A stretch of 64,000 bases of DNA, taken from NCBI RefSeq assembly GCF_900113645.1, contig NZ_FOQC01000003.1:119882-183881 (forward strand), in the 5' to 3' direction. Below, piece after piece: positions 55,848 to 63,710 of the stretch (position 1 is its first letter; each line of letters starts with the position of its first letter). Made by a program: the position numbers and the translations under genes. This DNA comes from Trichococcus flocculiformis. GTDB lineage: Bacteria > Bacillota > Bacilli > Lactobacillales > Aerococcaceae. Under the pieces are notes generated by a model. The model did no database searches, was not told the DNA's origin, and saw nothing but the letters and a program-made list of their open reading frames with translations.

Positions 55848-55888
55848 CCAAAAAGCCCTGCATCCATTCAGGATACAGGGCTTTTTGG
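55848..55888 (-). terminator. Terminator after ccpA
   Basis: CCAAAAAGCCCTG pairs with CAGGGCTTTTTGG. It lies 26 bp after the ccpA stop; the T run is within the arm. Confidence 0.75.
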
Positions 55889-55914
55889 TCTTGAGTGTCT
55901 CGCGGATGAACACA

Positions 55915-56925
55915 TTATTTTTTAGGTAATGTTGTTCCTCTGTTGACAATTTTGTATGGAAGGATGATTGATTTCTCATCAATTTCTTCCTTGTTCATTA
56001 TTTTAGTCAGTAAACGCATCGCTACAGCGCCGATATCATACAACGGCAACATGATGGACGTCAATTTTGGGCGAGCCATTTCTGTAATACGCGAATTGTT
56101 GCTGGCAGTGACTTCAAATGCTTCAGGAACGCTGACACCTGCATTGATGATACCGTTCAACAGGCCGATTGCAAGTTCATCGCCGGCTACATATGCTGCA
56201 TCCACTCCTGCTTCAAGTAATTGAGGAGCCAACAGCTCACCATTTTGAAGCGTCGGCTCACATTCGAAGACAAGCGCTTCATCAAAGGGAATATTTGCAT
56301 TGACCAGAGCGTTTTTGTAACCTTTTAGTCGATACTGTCCATTGATTGGATTGGAAAGTGAAGCTGATACAAAAGCGATATGTTTTTTTCCGTTCGCAAT
56401 CATGTTCGCTACACCTTCTTCGGTTGCACCGATATAATCGATATTGACGCTTCCGACTTGTTGCTCAGGATCGATTGTTCCAGCCAGCACGACCGGCGTT
56501 TTGGATCGGGAAAATTCTGCGCGCAACTCATCCGTAATCTTATTGCCCATGTAGATGATGCCATCCACTTGTTTCGCAAGTAACGTATTCAACACTTGGA
56601 TTTCTTTCTGGTCATTCTGATCAGAGTTCGCTAAAATGATGTTATACTTGTACATTGTAGCGATATCATCGATTCCGCGTGCTAGAGATGCAAAGAATAA
56701 GTTTGTGACATCAGGGACAATAACCCCTACAGTCGTTGTTTTCTTGCTTGCCAAACCACGGGCAACCGCATTCGGTCTGTAATCCAAACGTTCAATGACT
56801 TCCAATACCTTTTTTCTTGTGGATGGTTTCACGTTGGGATTACCATTCACTACGCGGGAAACAGTTGCCATGGAGACGTTTGCTTCGCGAGCCACATCGT
56901 AAATTGTAATCGTTTGTTTTTCCAT
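55915..56925 (-). CDS. ccpA: Catabolite control protein A
   Basis: LacI-family master regulator of carbon catabolite repression; with HPr-Ser46-P it binds cre sites. 336 residues. N-terminal HTH reads TIYDVAREANVSMATVSRVVNGN, followed by hinge helix YRPNAVARGLASKKTTTVGVIVPD and the periplasmic-binding-protein-like core. Length, the hinge sequence and divergent pairing with pepQ all support CcpA over other LacI members. Confidence 0.95.
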   Translation of the reverse strand: MEKQTITIYDVAREANVSMATVSRVVNGNPNVKPSTRKKVLEVIERLDYRPNAVARGLASKKTTTVGVIVPDVTNLFFASLARGIDDIATMYKYNIILANSDQNDQKEIQVLNTLLAKQVDGIIYMGNKITDELRAEFSRSKTPVVLAGTIDPEQQVGSVNIDYIGATEEGVANMIANGKKHIAFVSASLSNPINGQYRLKGYKNALVNANIPFDEALVFECEPTLQNGELLAPQLLEAGVDAAYVAGDELAIGLLNGIINAGVSVPEAFEVTASNNSRITEMARPKLTSIMLPLYDIGAVAMRLLTKIMNKEEIDEKSIILPYKIVNRGTTLPKK

Positions 56926-57042
56926 TTATGCTGCTCCTTATCTCAATTGTTTTCAATTTTTTATTTTCCATTACTCAACATAATGTTGTAAATATTGATT
57001 GTTTTACAAGCTTATAATGAATTTAACATTGTTTCATAAGAT

Positions 57043-57056
57043 GTGCAAGCGTTTTA
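57043..57056. promoter_or_regulatory. Candidate cre site between ccpA and pepQ
   Basis: TGCAAGCGTTTTAT matches the cre consensus (TGWAANCGNTNWCA) at its AAnCGnT core but misses the terminal CA. Cre-like sites in the ccpA-pepQ gap are known in lactic acid bacteria, so autoregulation is plausible. The gap (56926-57151) holds both divergent promoters; TATAAT at 57013 and a TATAAT-like ATAATA at about 57119 are visible. Confidence 0.5.
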
Positions 57057-57151
57057 TAAAAGTTTTCATGAAAATTTCACATTGCATTATTCAAAAATAG
57101 AACCCTCATTATATGCTATAATACTAAAGAAAGGAAGGTGTCATATTAAAA

Positions 57152-58261
57152 ATGCCTTTAAATCTAATTATCAATTTAATGAAAAAACAAGATGTAGATA
57201 TCGTATTTCTCAATGATCCCAAAAACGTCTTTTATGTTTCCTCATACAGAAGCGATCCGCATGAGAGAGTTTTAGCGGCGGTTCTGTTCAAGGATGCTGC
57301 GCCCATCCTGTTTGTCCCTGCATTGGAAGAAAATGATGCGCGGAAGACTGCAGAGGGATTTGATGTGATCAGTTACATGGATACGCAAGATCCTTGGACA
57401 GTACTGGCAACCAATATTAAAGAACGTTATTCATCGCTGTCGGGCTGGTCCATCGAAAAGGACTTTTTGACTGTCGAGCGAATGGAGACGTTGCGGAAAC
57501 ATTTCCCGACAGCTACTTTCAACCACAACATAAGTACAGCACTTCAGAACATGCGCCTGATCAAATCCGAAAAAGAAATTACGTTCATGAAACAAGCAGG
57601 CTATTGGGCTGATGAAGCACTTAAAATAGGTGCTGGAACGCTGCGCGAGGGCATTACCGAACTTGAAGTCGTTGCCGAAATTGAATATCAGCTGAAAAAA
57701 AGAGGCGTAGCCGAAATGAGCTTCACCACTATGGTGTTGTTCGGCGAAAACGCGGCTAGCCCCCATGGTGTTCCAGGCGATACCAAGCTCAAGAAAAACC
57801 AGTTTGTGCTGTTCGATTTGGGAACCATGCATGAAGGTTATGCAAGTGACGTGACACGCACGTTCTTCTTTGGTGAAGAACCCTCCGCGCACCAAAAACG
57901 AATCTACGAGTTGGTGTTGGCTGCCCATGATGAAGCCATGGCAGCAGTCCATCCCGGAATCAAAGCTGGTGACTTGGATGCTGTAGCGCGGACAATCATT
58001 ACCGAAGCAGGCTACGGTCGCTACTTCAACCATCGCCTCGGACACGGATTGGGTCAAGGCGTGCATGAGTACCCTTCTATCATGGAAGGCAATGAAATGA
58101 TCCTTACTGAGAATATGTGTTTTTCTATTGAACCCGGCATTTATATCGAAGGGGATATCGGCGTCAGAGTCGAAGATTGCGGTTATGTGACTGCGGATGG
58201 TTTTGAGTCCTTCACTAACACTCCAACCGATATAGGTGCATATTTGAAATTGATGGATTAG
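57152..58261 (+). CDS. pepQ: Xaa-Pro dipeptidase PepQ
   Basis: M24 prolidase cutting Xaa-Pro dipeptides. 369 residues, creatinase N-terminal domain and pita-bread catalytic domain. Metal ligands: Asp pair in FDLGTMHEGYASDVTRT, His in HRLGHGLGQGVHE, Glu in IEPGIY and VRVEDCGY. Divergent from ccpA, the arrangement typical of lactobacilli and enterococci. AAAGGAAGG precedes the ATG. Confidence 0.95.
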   Translation: MPLNLIINLMKKQDVDIVFLNDPKNVFYVSSYRSDPHERVLAAVLFKDAAPILFVPALEENDARKTAEGFDVISYMDTQDPWTVLATNIKERYSSLSGWSIEKDFLTVERMETLRKHFPTATFNHNISTALQNMRLIKSEKEITFMKQAGYWADEALKIGAGTLREGITELEVVAEIEYQLKKRGVAEMSFTTMVLFGENAASPHGVPGDTKLKKNQFVLFDLGTMHEGYASDVTRTFFFGEEPSAHQKRIYELVLAAHDEAMAAVHPGIKAGDLDAVARTIITEAGYGRYFNHRLGHGLGQGVHEYPSIMEGNEMILTENMCFSIEPGIYIEGDIGVRVEDCGYVTADGFESFTNTPTDIGAYLKLMD

Positions 58262-58305
58262 TTGATTGAATCAGTATAGCAGCAGCGATCAGCTAAACAG
58301 TGTGC

Positions 58306-58339
58306 AAAAAAAAAACAGGCACCCGGCCTGTTTTTTTTT
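58306..58339. terminator. Bidirectional terminator after pepQ and the ytxH-like gene
   Basis: AAAAACAGGC-ACCCG-GCCTGTTTTT with long A and T runs on both flanks, serving the two converging genes. Confidence 0.92.
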
Positions 58340-58345
58340 GCGCAT

Positions 58346-58810
58346 TCAGATATCTTCCACGCTGTCTTTTATTTCATCGACCTTTTCTTCCACTGCGACC
58401 TTTTTTTCTTCCGTTACGGCGGCCGCTTCCTCTTTGCCTTCTTCAGCGATGACAGAAGCAAATTCTTTCACATCAGTAGCTTTTTCTTTGATGTCGTCCT
58501 TAGCTTTTTTCAAGTCTTCACCGACATGTTTCGTTGTTTCAGAGAATTGTGTTTTGATTGAAGAAGTGGTGTCCTTCAAGTTAATTTTAATATCTTCGGT
58601 GGTTTCTTTGGCGACGTCCATGAACTCATTGCTCTTCTCCACAGCGATATCCGCGTAATCGCGCGCTGTGTACAGAAGATTATTTACTTCCTCCGTGATG
58701 TCATCGCGTAGTTCTTTGCCTGGTTTAGGCGCAAACAGCAAAGCTGTGATGGCTGCTGCAGCCCCGCCGATGATTGCCCCTAATACAAATCCGCCTTTAT
58801 TTTTTGTCAT
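58346..58810 (-). CDS. YtxH domain-containing protein
   Basis: 154 residues from ATG at 58810 (MTKNKGGFVLG), with GGAGATTGAGGATT before it. One N-terminal membrane helix with Gly-rich start (GFVLGAIIGGAAAAITALLF), the YtxH hallmark FAPKPGKELRDD, then a long charged amphipathic region (KDTTSSIKTQFSETTKHVG, VTEEKKVAVEEKVDEIKD). General-stress protein family in Bacilli. Follows the DUF948 gene by 40 bp, as ytxG-ytxH do. Confidence 0.88.
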   Translation of the reverse strand: MTKNKGGFVLGAIIGGAAAAITALLFAPKPGKELRDDITEEVNNLLYTARDYADIAVEKSNEFMDVAKETTEDIKINLKDTTSSIKTQFSETTKHVGEDLKKAKDDIKEKATDVKEFASVIAEEGKEEAAAVTEEKKVAVEEKVDEIKDSVEDI

Positions 58811-58850
58811 AATCCTCAATCTCCTTTTTGTTTATTTATTGGTTGACGCT

Positions 58851-59315
58851 TCAGTAAGTTTTGAACTTTGTATCCTTCGTTTCTTTCTTCGCTTGCCGTT
58901 GCCGGGCAATTGCCATCGCTGTCCGCCCAAGCTTTCCGACCGTGGAGGAACCTGATGTGCTTTTGACCCCTTTTCCGCCACCTTTAAGTGATACCGCCAA
59001 ATTTCTGGTAGATTGGTTCACATCAGAAACCGTCACTCCCAGATCGCCGATTGCGGTGAATAAAGGATCTGTCTTGCTGATTTTGCCGTTCAGGTCATCC
59101 ACTAACGTATTGGCCTTATTCAGTAAGCCTTCGACTTCAATCGACAAGTGGTCAACATCTTTCGTGATGACGGCCAAGCTTTTGTTCGCTTCCTGGGTCA
59201 CTTTTTCAACCTCGCCTAAGATGTCAGTGACTTTCCTTAATGCCAAAATGATGAAAACCACCAACACTGCAAAAGCCAACGCAGCAATCAAAGCTGCAAT
59301 TTCACCATACCCCAT
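58851..59315 (-). CDS. DUF948 domain-containing protein (YtxG-like)
   Basis: 154 residues with one N-terminal membrane helix (IAALIAALAFAVLVVFIIL) and an apolipoprotein-like helical region (GEVEKVTQEANKSLAVITKDVDH) typical of DUF948. The C terminus is basic (RTAMAIARQRQAKKETKD). First gene of a two-gene unit with ytxH; presumably a membrane stress pair, exact role unknown. Confidence 0.88.
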   Translation of the reverse strand: MGYGEIAALIAALAFAVLVVFIILALRKVTDILGEVEKVTQEANKSLAVITKDVDHLSIEVEGLLNKANTLVDDLNGKISKTDPLFTAIGDLGVTVSDVNQSTRNLAVSLKGGGKGVKSTSGSSTVGKLGRTAMAIARQRQAKKETKDTKFKTY

Positions 59316-59522
59316 TATTTGTACTCACTCCTTCTTGATTCATACTTGCATCTGTCAAAGCATTGTACGAATTTTTATAAGATTTATTTCATTTATAATA
59401 AAATGATACCATAGACATTTCCGATATGCTATTGAAAACCCTTTAGATAATGCCGAATCGTCTGGAAAGGAATGGTTCCGATTTGGACATGCTTTCTTCA
59501 ACAAAATGTAAACCTATCTTCA

Positions 59523-59551
59523 TTTTCATAAGTCGCAGAATTTGGTACAAT
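59523..59551 (+). promoter_or_regulatory. Promoter of the MscS-type channel gene
   Basis: -10 TACAAT (59546-59551) with extended TGG, and TTTTCA (59523-59528) 17 bp upstream. Confidence 0.65.
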
Positions 59552-59581
59552 GAAACCAACTGTTCAGAAATGAGGGATTTT

Positions 59582-60487
59582 ATGAATGATATAAGCACGC
59601 AAGACAGCGCACTTGCACAAGATTTGATAGAGGAAGTGGTGACGAATCCAAACATTTTCGTAAAATGGTGGAACAGCATCGCATGGGAAGAGATTGTGGG
59701 CTTGTTTATTTCAAAAGGCATAACCTTGCTTTTTTTGCTGCTCATCTTTTTTGCTTTAAAAAGTTTATCCAATTACGTATTGCACCGAACTTTTGAAAAA
59801 CAGATTTTGACCAAGCACATTACCCAGAACCGCGCTACCACCATCTACAAAATAGCCGAGAACGGTTTGCGTTATCTCTTGTTCTTCTTTTTGATTTATG
59901 GGATCCTTTCCATCATGGGCGTACCCATCGCTACATTGATTGCCGGTGCGGGTCTAGCAGGTCTGGCTATCGGTCTTGGCGCACAGCAGTTCATCAATGA
60001 TATCGTCAATGGATTCTTCATTATCCTGGAATCACAATTTGATGTCGGTGATCATGTTGTGATCGGCGGAATCGATGGTACAGTCGTGAACGTTGGCTTG
60101 CGGACGACACAGATCAAAAGTTTTGATGGCACGCTGCATTTTTTACCTAATCATACCATCACGACCATCAGCAACCTGTCCCGAAATGATATGCGGGCCA
60201 TGATCGATATCCTGTTGTATCCGGATACCGATTTTGAAACGGTCAATCAGGTAATTCAGGCCGTCAATGAACGGATTGTGCCGGAACATCCGGAAATCGT
60301 CAAAGGCCCTAATGTCATTGGCATCACCGACAAAGGGAATGGCCAGCTTGCCTATCGGGTTGTCTTTTATACATTGAACGGCCAGCAGTACAGCATCCAA
60401 AACTTGTTCTTGGGAAGCTACCGTTCCGCACTGTTGGAGGCCGGTATCCAGATTCCTGCTCTGCCGTACACCGTGCCGAAAGCATAA
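59582..60487 (+). CDS. Mechanosensitive ion channel (MscS family)
   Basis: Small-conductance tension-gated channel that releases osmolytes under hypo-osmotic shock. 301 residues from ATG at 59582 (MNDISTQDSA), with GAGGG 5 nt before; the frame extends 44 codons upstream through the promoter. Three helices: VGLFISKGITLLFLLLIFFA, LRYLLFFFLIYGILSIMG and pore-lining GAGLAGLAIGLGAQQFINDI, then the MscS beta domain (FDVGDHVVIGGIDGTVVNVGLRTT). Resembles YkuT/YggB. Confidence 0.93.
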   Translation: MNDISTQDSALAQDLIEEVVTNPNIFVKWWNSIAWEEIVGLFISKGITLLFLLLIFFALKSLSNYVLHRTFEKQILTKHITQNRATTIYKIAENGLRYLLFFFLIYGILSIMGVPIATLIAGAGLAGLAIGLGAQQFINDIVNGFFIILESQFDVGDHVVIGGIDGTVVNVGLRTTQIKSFDGTLHFLPNHTITTISNLSRNDMRAMIDILLYPDTDFETVNQVIQAVNERIVPEHPEIVKGPNVIGITDKGNGQLAYRVVFYTLNGQQYSIQNLFLGSYRSALLEAGIQIPALPYTVPKA

Positions 60488-60497
60488 ACGTCTTACG

Positions 60498-60543
60498 AAA
60501 AAGTGCTTCACCTCCAAGTGTATTTGGAAGTGAAGCACTTTTT
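60498..60543. terminator. Bidirectional terminator
   Basis: AAAAAGTGCTTCAC pairs with GTGAAGCACTTTTT, inner TCCAA/TTGGA. Between the converging channel and cbpB genes. Confidence 0.9.
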
Positions 60544-60580
60544 GATTTATTGGGTTAGGCTTGAAGCAGAAATCCGCATG

Positions 60581-61081
60581 CTATCTTTTGGAGGCCACTT
60601 CTTCCTTTTCCTCGATTTTCTCTAATTTGTAGATGCGGTGGATGCCATGCACCAGATGATTCACTCTTGTCAGTATCTCTTTGCGCGTGATGATGCCGAT
60701 AAATTTGCCGTCATCTTCGGTAACGCACAAGAAATTGTGATCGATCAGATAATTCAGGATATCCTCCAGGTCTGTCCATGGGCGGATGGTCTGTACATTC
60801 CTGTCCATCACATCTTCCACTTTGAGTGTTTCCATTTTGTCATAGCGGATCGCATCGATTTCCGTGATGGCTTTGATGATCATCGGTATGGAAATCAGTC
60901 CTTTGATGCGGGACTTCGAATCCAAAACGGGAATGACGGAATACTTCACTTGGGACAACACGAGAAACGCATGGTTCAGGTTATTCGAACAATGTACATT
61001 GGCGACATTTTCGCCGTGGATCATCAGATCTCCGCAGGCATCATTGTCCAGCAATAACGCGGCTACTTCGCTACTAATCAT
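60581..61081 (-). CDS. cbpB: CBS-pair protein, likely cyclic-di-AMP-binding CbpB/DarB
   Basis: 166 residues with two CBS motifs (about 15-75 and 85-145: LDSKSRIKGLISIPMIIKA and EDDGKFIGIITRKEILTRV) that pair to bind a nucleotide. Overall likeness is to CbpB of Listeria and DarB (YkuL) of B. subtilis, c-di-AMP receptors that in B. subtilis act on the (p)ppGpp enzyme Rel and on pyruvate carboxylase. TAGGAGGAAAAA precedes the ATG. The binding partner here is inference. Confidence 0.8.
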   Translation of the reverse strand: MISSEVAALLLDNDACGDLMIHGENVANVHCSNNLNHAFLVLSQVKYSVIPVLDSKSRIKGLISIPMIIKAITEIDAIRYDKMETLKVEDVMDRNVQTIRPWTDLEDILNYLIDHNFLCVTEDDGKFIGIITRKEILTRVNHLVHGIHRIYKLEKIEEKEEVASKR

Positions 61082-61095
61082 TAATTTTTCCTCCT

Positions 61096-61134
61096 AAAAG
61101 GTATCCATCCGGAATGTGTGCAGCCGGATGCACC
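61096..61134 (-). terminator. Possible terminator after the phosphodiesterase gene
   Basis: GGTGCATCCGG pairs with CCGGATGGATACC (one bulge) on the minus strand, followed only by TTTT, just before the cbpB ribosome site. Weak, may allow read-through into cbpB. Confidence 0.45.
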
Positions 61135-61148
61135 TTCTTTGCATGTGA

Positions 61149-61667
61149 TCAAAGCATTTGAAATTGTTTTCTCAGATCGACCACTTCCTGATGGTGATCA
61201 TTGTAATAGGTAACAGTAGCCGTTTGGTCATCCAACGTGACGATACAATAGGTCTTTTCCATCAGCGTGCCACGTGGTTGGCTGATGCTACCGGGATTTA
61301 TGAAAAGGATGCCCTCCTCCTGTTCCGCTTTGGCGATATGAGTATGCCCATAAAACACAAGCGAAACATTCGCCTGCTCAGCTTCTCGTTTCAGACCGGC
61401 AATCGAGCTCCTTACGGAATGCTGATGCCCGTGGACAACCAGTACATTTTTGCTGCCGGCCTGGAAACGGTATTCGTCGTTCATCTGATAATCATAATCG
61501 CAATTTCCCATCACAGTGGACATGATCCCCCAGATCAGATCGGAACTGCTTAATTCAGAATCACCGCAGTGTACGAAATGATCAACCTGATTTGAATAGC
61601 GTAAAGCCAGTTCGTTAAGAATATCTTTATTACCATGGCTGTCACTGACTGCAAGTATCTTTATCAT
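61149..61667 (-). CDS. YfcE/YsnB-type metallophosphoesterase
   Basis: 172-residue binuclear metallophosphoesterase. All family motifs are present in order: SDSHGNKD, FVHCGDSE, MGNCDYD, VVHGHQHS and FYGHTHIA, followed by INPGSISQPRG. Such enzymes hydrolyse phosphodiesters in vitro, but the natural substrate is unknown. Directly adjoins rdgB with no gap, as ysnB does in Bacilli. Confidence 0.9.
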   Translation of the reverse strand: MIKILAVSDSHGNKDILNELALRYSNQVDHFVHCGDSELSSSDLIWGIMSTVMGNCDYDYQMNDEYRFQAGSKNVLVVHGHQHSVRSSIAGLKREAEQANVSLVFYGHTHIAKAEQEEGILFINPGSISQPRGTLMEKTYCIVTLDDQTATVTYYNDHHQEVVDLRKQFQML

Positions 61668-62291
61668 CTAATCCGCTTCCTTTTCCAACCATGCTGCCCA
61701 ATTTTTCTCAAGATTTTTCAGAGCAATCGCACGGTGGCTGATCTGATTTTTTTCTACATCGCTCAACTCTGCCATCGTCTTTCCCAAGTGTGGCAAATAA
61801 AATAACGGATCATATCCGAAACCATAGTCTCCGCTCGGGAATTCCGCTATTTCACCCTCGATATCCCCTTCGACAACCAGACTTTCCCGATCCGGATGGG
61901 CCAACACTAAGGTACAATGGAAGTGCGCCTTACGGGATGGGTTTTCCTGGGACCCGAGCATCGCCAGCACCTTGGCATTATTGGCGGCATCACTTTTCAT
62001 TCCGCCAGCAAATCGGGCTGAAAACACACCTGGTTGGCCATCCAAGGCATCGATGCAGATGCCGGAATCGTCCGCTAAGACCGTCATGCCTAATAATTCA
62101 GCGATTGTCTCAGCTTTCTTCCGTGCATTAGCTTCGAATGTATAGCCCGTTTCCTCAACATTTTCAATCTCCGGATAGTCCAACAAAGTTACGACTTCAT
62201 AGCCTTTTGGTTCAAATAGGACGGCGAAATCTCTGGCTTTTCCAGGATTTTTGGTTGCTATTACGATTTTCTTTTTTTCAATTGCGTTCAT
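61668..62291 (-). CDS. rdgB: XTP/dITP diphosphatase (RdgB/HAM1)
   Basis: Removes deaminated purine nucleotides (dITP, XTP) from the pool. 207 residues from ATG at 62291 (MNAIEKKKIVIATKN), with TGAGGGATAC upstream; the ATG at 62303 is less well placed. Motifs ATKNPGKARDF, ADDSGICIDALDG with the catalytic Asp and GYDPLFYLP are intact. murI-rdgB-ysnB is the standard order in Firmicutes. Confidence 0.95.
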   Translation of the reverse strand: MNAIEKKKIVIATKNPGKARDFAVLFEPKGYEVVTLLDYPEIENVEETGYTFEANARKKAETIAELLGMTVLADDSGICIDALDGQPGVFSARFAGGMKSDAANNAKVLAMLGSQENPSRKAHFHCTLVLAHPDRESLVVEGDIEGEIAEFPSGDYGFGYDPLFYLPHLGKTMAELSDVEKNQISHRAIALKNLEKNWAAWLEKEAD

Positions 62292-62306
62292 CGTATCCCT
62301 CATTTC

Positions 62307-63131
62307 TCAGTCATTCTCGATCAAATTTAGCAAATCAACCTTTTCAATCGTAAAATTGCTCTGTCCGAGCCAATTTTCTGCAATATCCGAAAACAGTTTA
62401 GGCGAACCCGTCGTATAAAATCGGTATTCGGATGCTTGCTTGTTGTGAGAACTCTCCGCCAATCGGAAATAATCCAAGAGTGTGCTCACCTCAGATACCG
62501 TTTCAGCCCCGGAATCGATAAGAGTTACACAAGGGCCCATCACATTTTGGATGAGCGGTGTCAAGAGCGGATAATGCGTGCACCCCAGAATGAGAGTATC
62601 AACAGATTCTTTCAGTAAAGGTTTCAGCGTTTCCGCAACCACTTTTTTGGCGATTGATCCGTTGTATTGGTTACTCTCCACTAGCGGCACAAATTTTGGG
62701 CAGCTCATGCTGATGACTGAAATACCCTTGTCTTTGTCCTTGATGGTTTGTTTATAAACGTCGCTGTTGATGGTGCCTTTTGTACCGATTACGGCAATGC
62801 GTTCATTTTTTGAATGTTTGATTGCCGCTCGGCTACCGGGATTGATAACGCCGATCACCGGAATGTCTATGCGCTCGCGGATGACATCCAAGGCGGCTGC
62901 GGTCGCTGTGTTGCAAGCAATCACCAGCATTTTGATATCTTTCTTCAGCAGAAACTGTGTCATTTCCCATGTGTATTGAATCACTTCTTCTTTGGGCCTT
63001 GGTCCATAGGGGCATCTGGCGGAATCCCCCAGATAATAAATGGATTCATTGGGAAGCTGTTTCATTGCTTGTTTCACGACGGTCAAGCCGCCGACGCCAG
63101 AGTCAATAAAACCGATTGCTTTTTTACTCAT
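62307..63131 (-). CDS. murI: Glutamate racemase
   Basis: Makes D-glutamate for peptidoglycan. 274 residues. The two catalytic cysteines are in ACNTATAAA (near 73) and [10 protein letters not shown] (near 184); [13 protein letters not shown] opens the protein as expected. Start followed by MSKKAIGF with AGGAAG before. First gene of the murI-rdgB-phosphoesterase unit. Confidence 0.96.
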   Translation of the reverse strand: MSKKAIGFIDSGVGGLTVVKQAMKQLPNESIYYLGDSARCPYGPRPKEEVIQYTWEMTQFLLKKDIKMLVIACNTATAAALDVIRERIDIPVIGVINPGSRAAIKHSKNERIAVIGTKGTINSDVYKQTIKDKDKGISVISMSCPKFVPLVESNQYNGSIAKKVVAETLKPLLKESVDTLILGCTHYPLLTPLIQNVMGPCVTLIDSGAETVSEVSTLLDYFRLAESSHNKQASEYRFYTTGSPKLFSDIAENWLGQSNFTIEKVDLLNLIEND

Positions 63132-63274
63132 GCAGTAACTTCCTTTATTTGTTTTCGTATCTCTATTTTACCTTAAGATAAAGGATTTTTGTAAAAATGA
63201 GGCAAATTTCATTCTGATTTGCTTCACTTTTGTGGTTTAGACTAGATTGCTTTCTCCAATAGGGCTGCCGATTA

Positions 63275-63304
63275 TTGGCAGTCCGAAACTATGTATGCTA
63301 CAAT
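63275..63304 (+). promoter_or_regulatory. Promoter of the P-II-like gene
   Basis: -35 TTGGCA (63275-63280), 18-bp spacer, extended -10 TGC-TACAAT (63299-63304). The leader of about 85 nt before the start contains GGGAC/GTCC and CCGG-AAGCTT-CCGG-like inverted repeats but no known riboswitch that I can name. Confidence 0.7.
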
Positions 63305-63393
63305 AGTCTCAATTTAGGGACGGTATTTTTTGTCCTCCAGAAGCTTCCGGTACTACGATGGATGCAAACCAATAAAAAGGAGTGGATATTCAA

Positions 63394-63699
63394 ATGAGTT
63401 ATCAATCGATTGTCACAGTAGTCGATAAGGGATTGGTCGACCGTGTCTTCGAGAGTGCCCGCTGCGAAGAATCCTACTGCGGTACCGTCATCTCAGGCCG
63501 CGGATCCGGGATGCACGAGAACAAAAAGTTGTTCAATCTGGCGCTGGAACCGGAAAAGGAAATTCTGCTGGTTTTGACCCAAGAAGAGCATTCCGAAAAA
63601 ATCATCAATCAAATTGAGGAAGCCGTAAACATTACCGCACCCGGTAATGGCATCCTATTTGGAATCAATTTGAAAAGAGTTCATGGCATTGCTGAATAG
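63394..63699 (+). CDS. P-II-like protein
   Basis: 101 residues from ATG at 63394 (MSYQSIVTVV), with AAAGGAG 11 nt before; a GTG at 63382 overlaps that site. The fold pattern of P-II signal proteins is seen: first strand SIVTVVDKG, helix LVDRVFESA, the GRGSG in place of GFGRQKG, strand EKEILLVL, then helix and INLKRVHGI like the C-terminal strand. The T-loop region is short and lacks the usual Tyr site, so it is a P-II-like, not classical GlnB. No ammonium transporter lies nearby. Single gene, with the structured repeat after it. Confidence 0.75.
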   Translation: MSYQSIVTVVDKGLVDRVFESARCEESYCGTVISGRGSGMHENKKLFNLALEPEKEILLVLTQEEHSEKIINQIEEAVNITAPGNGILFGINLKRVHGIAE

Positions 63700-63710
63700 C
63701 AAGAAAAGCT

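Noticed and set aside
59450..59581. 44-codon extension of the MscS channel
   Set aside because: Runs through the predicted promoter; ATG at 59582 has a good ribosome site.
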